Positions 1 through 5,174 of a stretch of DNA of 5,186 nt are shown piece after piece (within the stretch, counting starts at the first letter, position 1; the number at the start of each line of letters is the position of its first letter). The position numbers and the translations under genes are program-made. The DNA is from Clostridia bacterium (lineage in GTDB: Bacteria; Bacillota_A; Clostridia; Oscillospirales; CAG-272). The DNA lies in assembly GCA_017631775.1 (NCBI GenBank), contig JAGBSQ010000221.1:1-5186 (forward strand), given 5' to 3'. The notes under the pieces were generated by a model. The model saw only the letters and a program-made list of their open reading frames with translations. It was not told the DNA's origin and searched no databases.

Positions 1-524
1 ATCTTTGCGCGCAGGGTGCGAGCACCGTCGGCAAATTCACCGTTCTTCATGCGCTCAAACAGGTCAAGGTTCTCCTCAATACTTCTGTTGCGGTAGGGAG
101 ACTCCTTGGAGGCTTGCGCGCGGTCGGTACCCTTATAGTCGGCAATCTCATCCTTGGTCAGGTCGCAAACGTAAGCGTCACCTTTCTTGATGAGTTTAAC
201 GGCAAAATCATACCATTTGCCAAAGTAGTCGGAACCGTAATAAACACCGCCAGTGGGAGTAGCGCCAAGCCACTCAAGGTCCTCGCGAATGGAGCGAACG
301 AACTCGTCCGACTCTTTTGCAGGGTTGGTGTCATCATAACGAAGGTTAAACAAACCGTTGTATTTGTTAGATACGTCGGTGTTGATGCAAATCGCCTTTA
401 CAGAGCCGATGTGGAGGTAACCGTTGGGCTCGGGCGGAAAGCGAGTATGGATCTTGAGCTCGGGATCGGCTTCAAGGTCGCTGTCAATAATATCAAGAAT
501 AAAGTTTCTTTCCAGTTCTGCCAT
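1..524 (-). CDS. glnS: Glutaminyl-tRNA synthetase, N-terminal part (cut by window edge)
   Basis: Class I aminoacyl-tRNA synthetase that charges tRNA-Gln with glutamine in the cytoplasm. About 174 N-terminal residues are visible of a protein that is usually near 550; the rest lies beyond position 1. The order of motifs is that of Gln[13 protein letters not shown] at residues 8-18, [15 protein letters not shown] at 27-41 (the ATP-binding HIGH region), NLRYDDTNP at 60-68, DLEWLG, and [18 protein letters not shown] near the end. FPPEPNGY and the YDDTNP motif separate it from GluRS. The ATG at 522-524 is preceded by GAAAGG (538-543) at the rather long spacing of 13 bases. It begins 24 bases after the gltX stop, so it is probably co-transcribed and translated with gltX. 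Oddity: the fourth residue of the HIGH signature is Ser (codon at 402-404) instead of His. Identity is secure; activity is inferred. Confidence 0.95.
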   Translation of the reverse strand, partial: MAELERNFILDIIDSDLEADPELKIHTRFPPEPNGYLHIGSVKAICINTDVSNKYNGLFNLRYDDTNPAKESDEFVRSIREDLEWLGATPTGGVYYGSDYFGKWYDFAVKLIKKGDAYVCDLTKDEIADYKGTDRAQASKESPYRNRSIEENLDLFERMKNGEFADGARTLRAK

Positions 525-548
525 AGTATTTATCAAACCTTTCTTTTA

Positions 549-2228
549 TCAAAGGGTGGAGATCATGTTTTGAATGCGACAAACGGTTTCGTCCTTGCCG
601 AGAATTTGCATTACGGTGTAGAGGTCGGGGGCATTGAGCTTGCCGGTAACCGCTACGCGCAAAAACATACTAACGTCTGCAATGCTTCCGCGATATTCCT
701 CGGGGTTAGCCTTATAAGCCTTCATATCGTCGGCATAGCCGATTTCGCGTGCAACTGCCTTAACCTTTTCAAACCAGCCGTTCATATCGTCTGCCATATC
801 AAAGGTCTCAAGGAACTTTTCAAGCGCGGTCTTAATGTCGGCCTTGTCAAATTTCTCTTCGTATTGGTCCTCTTGAACGTAGTCGAAGAAGAAGCCCATA
901 TAGGGCTTGGCATCCGCCCAAGTTGCAAGGTCTTTACGGGGCTTTTTGCCGCCGCGACCGATTGCAAAGATCGCCTCGGTGAAGGCAGGATCGCGAGCAA
1001 GCTTTTCGCCAAATGCGGGATCGTATTCCTGTGCCCATGCGGTAACAGCCTCGTTAACCTCTTTTGCAGTCATGCGAGAGATTACGTTTTTGCTAACGTC
1101 ATTGAGCTTGTTAAAGTCGAAGAGACAACCCGAGGTACTCATCTTTTTGATGTTGAAGGGGAACTCGGTGTAGGGCTTGTCCGCGTTTTGAGCGTGCCAC
1201 TCCTCGTAGTTGGAGTTGAGCAGGGTCATAATGTATTCGCAAACGCAAGCAGGAGCGTAACCCATACGGCTGTAATCGTCCATGTTTGCACCCATATCGC
1301 GTTTAGAAAGCTTCTTTTTGTTGCCGTTCTCGTCAAGGCGCATGATTTGCGCAATGTGCAAATACTTGGGGAGCTTGAAACCGAGATAACGGAAGAGCAT
1401 GATGTGCTTGGAAAGGCTGGGGAGCCATTCTTCACCGCGAATAACGTGTGTTGTGCCCATCAGGTGGTCGTCAACTGCGTGTGCAAAGTGATAGGTGGGA
1501 ATTCCGTCGGATTTGAGAAGAACGAAATCCTCATCGTTTTCGGGAATTTCCAATTTACCTTTTACCAAGTCGCCAAAGGGAGTTTTCTTTTCGGGGTCGC
1601 CGTCAGCAAGAAGACGGAGAACAAAGGGATTGCCTGCGGCAAGATTGGTTTCAACCTCTTCGAGGGTGATGTTGCGAGCGGCAAGCATCTTTTCGCGTTG
1701 CTCGGTTTGATCCTCGTGCCAGTCCTTTGCCTTAATTTCGGCTTTCTTATCTACCGCGTTCATAGCCTCAAGCTCTTCCTTGGTGGTGAATACGGGGTAA
1801 GCCTTACCTTCCGTAACCAGTTGCTTTGCAAAAACGTGATAGATGGGGCCGCGTTGGCTTTGTTTGTAGGGGCCGTATACGCCCTTGTCGCAAATCTTGC
1901 CGTCCTCGCCAATTACCGCACCTTCATCAAAGCAAACGCCATAGTGTGCGAGTGTGCGAATAAGACCCTCAGCCGCACCGTCAACCTCGCGCTTGGCATC
2001 GGTGTCTTCAATGCGCAAATAGAACACGCCGCCGCTTTGGTGAGCGAGGCGTTCTCCAATGGTGGAGGGGAAGAGACCGCCAAAGTGAACAAAACCCGTA
2101 GGGCTGGGAGCAAAACGAGTTACTTTTGCACCCTCGGGCAGGTTGCGGGGCGGGAATTTTGCTTCTACGTCCGCAGGGCATTCGGTTACGTTCGGGAAGA
2201 GAAGCTCGGCAAGCTTTTGGTAATCCAT
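549..2228 (-). CDS. gltX: Glutamyl-tRNA synthetase, clostridial variant type
   Basis: Class I synthetase that attaches glutamate to tRNA-Glu. The protein is 559 residues, longer than the roughly 470-500 of the common bacterial form. It has an N-terminal extension of about 34 residues (MDYQKLAELLFPNVT...RNLPEG) before the catalytic core starts at KVTRFAPSPTGFVHFGG (35-51). HFGG at 48-51 stands in for the HIGH signature. FYLRIEDTDAKREVDG follows at 69-84. SDGIPTYHFAHAVDDHLMG (240-258) and HVIRGEEWLPS (261-271) form the substrate site, and KLSKR (306-310) is the KMSKS loop. The C-terminal part (FLRVAVTGK...DLYTVMQILG) matches the anticodon-binding region. This arrangement is one I associate with clostridial GluRS. 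The ATG at 2226-2228 is preceded by GAAAGG (2241-2246), 12 bases upstream. It lies 31 bases after the hydrolase stop and 24 before glnS, so it is the middle gene of an operon. The frame contains no TTA, CTA or TCA codon. Confidence 0.96.
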   Translation of the reverse strand: MDYQKLAELLFPNVTECPADVEAKFPPRNLPEGAKVTRFAPSPTGFVHFGGLFPSTIGERLAHQSGGVFYLRIEDTDAKREVDGAAEGLIRTLAHYGVCFDEGAVIGEDGKICDKGVYGPYKQSQRGPIYHVFAKQLVTEGKAYPVFTTKEELEAMNAVDKKAEIKAKDWHEDQTEQREKMLAARNITLEEVETNLAAGNPFVLRLLADGDPEKKTPFGDLVKGKLEIPENDEDFVLLKSDGIPTYHFAHAVDDHLMGTTHVIRGEEWLPSLSKHIMLFRYLGFKLPKYLHIAQIMRLDENGNKKKLSKRDMGANMDDYSRMGYAPACVCEYIMTLLNSNYEEWHAQNADKPYTEFPFNIKKMSTSGCLFDFNKLNDVSKNVISRMTAKEVNEAVTAWAQEYDPAFGEKLARDPAFTEAIFAIGRGGKKPRKDLATWADAKPYMGFFFDYVQEDQYEEKFDKADIKTALEKFLETFDMADDMNGWFEKVKAVAREIGYADDMKAYKANPEEYRGSIADVSMFLRVAVTGKLNAPDLYTVMQILGKDETVCRIQNMISTL

Positions 2229-2259
2229 AGTATGATAAATCCTTTCTTGTGGAAATATG

Positions 2260-2874
2260 TCAAATCAAAGCGCAGTTATCTACGGCGTCACCAAGGTCGG
2301 TGGGGCAGCCGTGACCTGCGTAAATCGTGAGGGAATGATCGAGTGTTGCAAGGCGCGCAAGCGAGCGGCGCAATTTAGAGGGGTCACCGCCATAAAGATC
2401 ATATCGACCAAATCCGCGGTCAAAGAGTGTGTCACCGGTAATGAGAATATCTTTGCCGCACAAATAGCAAACGGAGCCCTCTGTGTGGCCGGGTGTGTGA
2501 AGCACACGGATCTCCTCATCTCCCAGCTTGAGGACGTCGCCCTCAACGAGTGTTTTTTCGGGAGCGCGATAGGTGCGCGATTGACCGAAAAAGATGGAAA
2601 AAGCATTTTTGTGAGAGTCGCCCGGCATATCCGCATCGTTCTTGTGAATGTAAGCAGGAACTCCCGTTTTATCACGAAGCGTATCGAGTGAGCAGATGTG
2701 GTCAAAGTGTCCGTGCGTCAATAGAATGTACTGCAAGGTCGCCCCCTTTTGGAGAGCCTTTTGCAAAATGACGTCGGCATCTGCCGAGGGGTCGATGACA
2801 GCGGCTTGATTGCCGCTTACAAGCAGATAGCAGTTGGAGCCGAACGAACCGGGAAAAAGATTGTAAATTTCCAT
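2260..2874 (-). CDS. Metallo-beta-lactamase-fold hydrolase, glyoxalase II-like
   Basis: Cytoplasmic metal-dependent hydrolase of 204 residues. Metal-binding motifs are complete: THGHFDH (HxHxDH at 54-59), HTPGHTEGS with His130, GDTLF with Asp148, and AGHG with His188. This is the small glyoxalase II-like branch (about 200-215 residues) with the opening NCYLL and AVIDPS. Members include thioester hydrolases and many proteins of unknown substrate, so I do not assign glyoxalase II activity. The long C-terminal substrate domain of classical glyoxalase II is missing. I chose the ATG at 2872-2874 because GGGAGGG (2883-2889) stands 8 bases upstream. An in-frame ATG at 2898 would add eight residues (MIFGRAAN) but has no ribosome site and lies about 5 bases from the predicted transcript start. 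It is first in the operon with gltX and glnS. Its functional link to aminoacylation is unknown. Confidence 0.9.
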   Translation of the reverse strand: MEIYNLFPGSFGSNCYLLVSGNQAAVIDPSADADVILQKALQKGATLQYILLTHGHFDHICSLDTLRDKTGVPAYIHKNDADMPGDSHKNAFSIFFGQSRTYRAPEKTLVEGDVLKLGDEEIRVLHTPGHTEGSVCYLCGKDILITGDTLFDRGFGRYDLYGGDPSKLRRSLARLATLDHSLTIYAGHGCPTDLGDAVDNCALI

Positions 2875-2882
2875 ATTCGCAG

Positions 2883-2889
2883 CCCTCCC
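2883..2889 (-). promoter_or_regulatory. Ribosome binding site that fixes the hydrolase start
   Basis: GGGAGGG on the minus strand, 8 bases before the ATG at 2874. It is the only strong Shine-Dalgarno sequence in the leader, and it decides in favour of the 204-residue product over the longer 212-residue reading. Confidence 0.85.
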
Positions 2890-2909
2890 AAAAATCAACT
2901 TTACCCTTT

Positions 2910-2938
2910 ATTATAACACGAAAAAAATTATTTGTCCA
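2910..2938 (-). promoter_or_regulatory. Sigma-A promoter of the hydrolase-gltX-glnS operon
   Basis: Reading the minus strand: TGGACA (2933-2938) as -35, a 17-base spacer, then TATAAT (2910-2915) as -10. The -10 is preceded by TG at the extended position (TGTTATAAT). The -10 is perfect and the -35 matches five of six bases. The predicted start is near 2903, giving a leader of about 29 bases, too short for a T-box or other riboswitch. An A/T palindrome touches the upstream edge of the -35. Confidence 0.85.
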
Positions 2939-2961
2939 CTTGTTTTTTATAAAAAAACAAG
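2939..2961. repeat. A/T-tract palindrome between the methyltransferase stop and the operon promoter
   Basis: Perfect inverted repeat with 10-base arms, CTTGTTTTTT (2939-2948) and AAAAAACAAG (2952-2961), and a 3-base loop. It begins 11 bases after the methyltransferase stop codon (2973-2975) and ends directly at the -35 box. Two readings are possible. One is a weak terminator for the methyltransferase transcript, although no uridine run follows directly on the minus strand. The other is an UP-element-like A/T tract that contacts RNA polymerase alpha subunits. On the plus strand a run of six T does follow, but no plus-strand gene ends here. Confidence 0.6.
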
Positions 2962-2972
2962 ATTTTTTGCTT

Positions 2973-3740
2973 TTATTTGCGGTTTTGGCGGAATATTTCA
3001 AACGCCAACACGGTTGCGGCAGAGGCTGCCGAGAGAGAACCGCTAAAATCGCGACCGTAATCAATGCGAACAATGCGGTCGGCAGCATCGAGGAGCGTGC
3101 GGGAGATGCCGCGTTTTTCACCGCCTACAACCAGCAAAACAGGGTAGGGGAATTCTTCGTCAAACACCGAAACAGAATCGCGAATGCCTGCGCAAAGAAT
3201 GCTGTATCCTGTCTCGCGAAAGATCTTTACGGCATCCTCGCCCTCTGCTTCAAAAATGGGCAAGCACTCCGAGGCACCTGCAGAGGCGCGTGCAACAACA
3301 CCGCCGGCACTCATCCAGTTACGAGGGGGTAGAACGACACCGCTCACACCTGCAGCATAAAGAGAGCGAATAGCGTAGCCGAAATTGTAAGGATCCTCAA
3401 TGCCCTCAAGATAAACGTAAAAACTGTTTGGGCGTACGTCTTCCTTTGTGAGCGTGGGAATTGTGCGAGCGGTGCAAAGAGCCAAAATACCGCCGTGTGT
3501 GTTGCCGACTGAAAGCTTTTCAATCTCTTCGGCATCTACAAACTCTACGGGAAAGCCACATTCGTGCGATTTTGCGGTCAAGTAGCCGATTTGCGCGGCC
3601 TTTGATTTTCTTTTTGTGCGGTCGATAAGCACTTTTTCAATTTTGCGATCGTTTACACCGTTCGAATTGAGAAGAGCGGAGATTGAGGTCATACCTTCCA
3701 AAATATTCGAGGGAGCAAAGCGTTGTTCTTCTTTTAACAT
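2973..3740 (-). CDS. SpoU/TrmH-family RNA 2'-O-methyltransferase
   Basis: SPOUT-class methyltransferase, expected to methylate a ribose 2'-OH in rRNA or tRNA using S-adenosylmethionine; the target nucleotide cannot be told from sequence. The 255-residue size matches the RlmB/TrmH group. The N-terminal substrate-binding part (about 1-100) starts with NILEGMTSISALL and ends in HGGILAL. Motif 1 of the knotted catalytic domain is LEGIEDPYNFGYAIRS (111-126), with Asn119 and Arg125 in the usual NxGxxxR spacing, followed by AAGVSGVVLP. Motif 2 is VVGGEKRGIS (204-213). Motif 3, normally a proline-containing SLNVSVAA segment, is changed to GSLSAASAA (234-242) with no proline before it. The ATG at 3738-3740 follows AAAAAAGG (3750-3757) at 9 bases. 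It faces away from spoIIID, and it may be served by a distal promoter at 4150-4178. Confidence 0.88.
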   Translation of the reverse strand: MLKEEQRFAPSNILEGMTSISALLNSNGVNDRKIEKVLIDRTKRKSKAAQIGYLTAKSHECGFPVEFVDAEEIEKLSVGNTHGGILALCTARTIPTLTKEDVRPNSFYVYLEGIEDPYNFGYAIRSLYAAGVSGVVLPPRNWMSAGGVVARASAGASECLPIFEAEGEDAVKIFRETGYSILCAGIRDSVSVFDEEFPYPVLLVVGGEKRGISRTLLDAADRIVRIDYGRDFSGSLSAASAATVLAFEIFRQNRK

Positions 3741-3829
3741 AAAGCAAATCCTTTTTTATCAAATCACTTCTAAACCGCAGCCTTTTTGCATAGTATCAAA
3801 CAGAGAGAACCCGAATAGGAGGATGCGAT
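3741..3829. promoter_or_regulatory. Divergent intergenic region between the methyltransferase and spoIIID
   Basis: This 89-base gap must hold any spoIIID promoter. On the plus strand CATAGTAT (3789-3796) partly resembles the -10 of mother-cell sigma-E promoters (CATACANT), but no convincing -35 stands 14 bases upstream. On the minus strand the same bases read TGATACTAT, a weak extended -10 that could serve the methyltransferase, again without a good -35. I regard both as candidates only. Sigma-E control of spoIIID is known from Bacillus and is not shown here. Confidence 0.3.
3817..3822 (+). promoter_or_regulatory. Ribosome binding site of spoIIID
   Basis: AGGAGG, a perfect Shine-Dalgarno core, 7 bases before the ATG at 3830. 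A closer ATG at 3823 directly follows it but runs only five codons to a stop, so 3830 is the real start. Confidence 0.9.
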
Positions 3830-4144
3830 ATGATCTCTGATTGGTCCGGGCGTGAGAGAAGTGTGGTTTTGGGAGAATATTTGTTGGAGCATTCGGCAAC
3901 CGTTCGAGAGGCGGCGCGCGTGTTTGGCATCAGCAAAAGCACCATACATAAGGACGTTACCGAGAGGCTTCGGCACGTCAATAGTGCCCTTTATGGGGAG
4001 GTGCAGGAATTGCTGAACAAAAACAAGCAAGAAAGACACCTGAGAGGCGGTGAAGCGACCCGAAAAAAGTACACCGCAGAACGCCAAACGCAAAGGGATT
4101 TTAAGGCAGTCTTTGAAAAAGCTCCGCAAAATTCCATCAATTAA
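3830..4144 (+). CDS. spoIIID: Stage III sporulation transcriptional regulator SpoIIID
   Basis: Small DNA-binding protein of 104 residues that, in Bacillus and Clostridia, acts in the mother cell during sporulation to switch sigma-E and sigma-K genes on or off. The helix-turn-helix covers about 23-47: ATVREAARVFGISKSTIHKD followed by VTERL, nearly identical in pattern to the Bacillus protein. The family-specific C-terminal basic segment RHLRGGEATRKKY is at 69-81. These two blocks make the identification firm. The tail after residue 81 (TAERQTQRDFKAVFEKAPQNSIN) is of the same order of length as that of Bacillus SpoIIID but not recognisably conserved. The gene stands alone on the plus strand, divergent from the methyltransferase and convergent with the M14 peptidase. 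A strong minus-strand promoter just past its stop codon would produce a full-length antisense transcript. No convincing terminator follows it. Confidence 0.96.
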   Translation: MISDWSGRERSVVLGEYLLEHSATVREAARVFGISKSTIHKDVTERLRHVNSALYGEVQELLNKNKQERHLRGGEATRKKYTAERQTQRDFKAVFEKAPQNSIN

Positions 4145-4149
4145 ATTAT

Positions 4150-4178
4150 ATTATATCATATACCGCACGCGTTTTCAA
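4150..4178 (-). promoter_or_regulatory. Strong predicted sigma-A promoter antisense to spoIIID
   Basis: On the minus strand: TTGAAA (4173-4178) as -35, a 17-base spacer, then TATAAT (4150-4155) with TG at the extended position (TGATATAAT). A second TATAAT overlaps at 4145-4150. The predicted start is about 4143, on the spoIIID stop codon. Transcription would run antisense through all of spoIIID and, unless stopped, reach the methyltransferase start at 3740 after a leader of about 400 bases. The promoter-like match is seen directly; its use is inferred. AT-rich intergenic DNA can give chance matches, but the -35, spacer, -10 and extended TG all agree. Confidence 0.7.
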
Positions 4179-4198
4179 TTCTTTTTTACAAAAAAGAA
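4179..4198. repeat. A/T-tract palindrome between the M14 peptidase stop and the antisense promoter
   Basis: Inverted repeat TTCTTTTTT (4179-4187) and AAAAAAGAA (4190-4198), 9-base arms almost around the centre. It lies 8 bases after the peptidase stop codon (4207-4209), and its other edge touches the -35 at 4178. It has the same layout as the palindrome at 2939-2961. It could be an UP-element-like tract, a weak bidirectional terminator for the two convergent genes, or both. It has only one G-C pair and no uridine tail, so a classical intrinsic terminator is doubtful. Confidence 0.55.
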
Positions 4199-4206
4199 GA
4201 CAAATT

Positions 4207-5121
4207 TCAAAGGATGGTCGAAAAGAGAAAAAGAGCGGGCCGCATGGAGGAATAAATAGAGGATATTTGTGTAATCGGCAGGGGATTTTTGCCCCTGCCG
4301 CATTCCATTGTAAAGGAGGGAATTCCCATCTTTTCGGCGCACCAATCCGAAAGCCCACCGTATGCCGCAAGTCCCTGGGCACGGCAGAGCCGATAGCCCG
4401 TGAGCTGAGAGAGCCGCCGCGCCGTTACAGCACCGCCGTCTCCTGCTTTGCAGGGGGGCGCAAAGATCTCCTCGCCTTGTGTATGCAAGGTCATCACCCC
4501 ACGCCAAGGGGCAGAGAAGCGTATCAAATTGCAAAGGGCAGCAACCTCAGGTTCACTTTCGGCGCTCTCGCCGCTGTACCTTGTTGGTGCGCCTTTTTTT
4601 ATGCCGTTTTCGGCTTCAAGCCTTTTGTATTCCGCAAATCCCACATCGTAATTGTGGTTGAGGTCAACACCGCGTGCATTGGCTTGCCAAGAGGAAAAGT
4701 CCGAGTTGCCGCCATTCATTTCAAGCAACCTCTCATAAAGGGGATTTTCCTCGCTCACACCGTGAATTTGGTATTCCGCACCGTCGGGATTGAGCATTGG
4801 CAAAACCGAAAGGGTATAGCCACCCAATAAATCGCAGGGGTATATTCCGCAAACGCGCCCTTTTTTCTCTATGATGTCACAAAGTTCCTCCAAAAAATGC
4901 ACCAGCACAAGCGATGTGATCCACTCCATGCCGTGGTGTGCACCAACGTAAAGGACACGCCGCTCGCCCTCTCCAATGTGTAAAATCGGAATGGCGCGGT
5001 CGAGAATAGAGGAGCCTATATAAGAGAGTGTGGCAAACGGATATCGTTCTGCCAAAATATGTACGCGTTCCATCAGTGCGGCATGATCAAAAAAATCGGT
5101 GTGATCGTTTTTGTAGGGCAT
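4207..5121 (-). CDS. M14-family zinc carboxypeptidase, gamma-D-glutamyl-diamino acid peptidase type
   Basis: Zinc peptidase of 304 residues, probably cleaving a peptidoglycan stem peptide at the gamma-D-Glu bond to the diamino acid. All catalytic elements are present: zinc ligands His63 and Glu66 in GAHHGMEWIT, zinc ligand His213 in TLHTQGEEI, and the catalytic Glu273 in FTMECGRGKNPLP. LPMLNPDGAEY (107-117), ARGVDLNHNYD (149-159) and YSGESAESEPEVAAL (182-196) are typical of the bacterial gamma-D-Glu group rather than digestive carboxypeptidases. At the position of the substrate-binding Asn-Arg pair it has Asn155-His156. There is no signal peptide, transmembrane segment or LysM domain, so it should act in the cytoplasm, for instance on recycled muropeptides or in the mother cell during spore formation. 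The ATG at 5119-5121 follows GGAGG (5129-5133) at 7 bases. It converges on spoIIID with a 62-base gap. The exact substrate is inferred. Confidence 0.9.
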   Translation of the reverse strand: MPYKNDHTDFFDHAALMERVHILAERYPFATLSYIGSSILDRAIPILHIGEGERRVLYVGAHHGMEWITSLVLVHFLEELCDIIEKKGRVCGIYPCDLLGGYTLSVLPMLNPDGAEYQIHGVSEENPLYERLLEMNGGNSDFSSWQANARGVDLNHNYDVGFAEYKRLEAENGIKKGAPTRYSGESAESEPEVAALCNLIRFSAPWRGVMTLHTQGEEIFAPPCKAGDGGAVTARRLSQLTGYRLCRAQGLAAYGGLSDWCAEKMGIPSFTMECGRGKNPLPITQISSIYSSMRPALFLFSTIL

Positions 5122-5145
5122 AAGAGAACCTCCAATTTTGAATTC

Positions 5146-5174
5146 TTTATATCAGTCTATGAAAGCGGCAAAAA
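5146..5174 (-). promoter_or_regulatory. Candidate promoter of the M14 peptidase
   Basis: Minus-strand TATAAA (5146-5151) with TG at the extended position (TGATATAAA), about 25 bases before the start codon, so the leader would be about 18 bases and just include the GGAGG site. The -35 at a 17-base spacing is the poor TTTTTG (5169-5174). CATAGACT just upstream also resembles a sigma-E -10 but lacks a partner -35. The extended -10 reading is preferred, at moderate confidence. Confidence 0.4.

Noticed and set aside
114..2330. Open frame of 738 codons on the plus strand
   Set aside because: It lies exactly codon-aligned opposite gltX and glnS, starts without a Shine-Dalgarno inside glnS, and its product has no recognisable domain. 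The gltX and glnS frames carry clear conserved motifs.
2875..2898. Earlier in-frame start for the hydrolase (212 residues)
   Set aside because: There is no ribosome binding site before it, it lies almost at the predicted transcript start, and the later ATG has a strong GGGAGGG at proper spacing.
2875..2909. Possible T-box or other riboswitch ahead of the synthetase operon
   Set aside because: The predicted leader is only about 29 bases, and no T-box sequence or terminator/antiterminator pair is present; the 24- and 31-base gaps within the operon are too short as well.
3759..3791. Ten-codon minus-strand frame MQKGCGLEVI upstream of the methyltransferase
   Set aside because: No Shine-Dalgarno precedes it and nothing marks it as a leader peptide; it is short enough to be chance.
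3823..3840. ATG directly after the spoIIID ribosome binding site
   Set aside because: It sits immediately against AGGAGG and reads only five codons (MRYDL) before a stop; translation from 3830 explains the conserved protein.
4276..4300. Very stable hairpin with 9-base GC-rich arms (CGGCAGGGG and CCCCTGCCG)
   Set aside because: It falls inside the peptidase gene and is encoded by the conserved residues CGRGKNPLP next to the catalytic Glu. No T run follows on either strand, so a terminator role is not supported.
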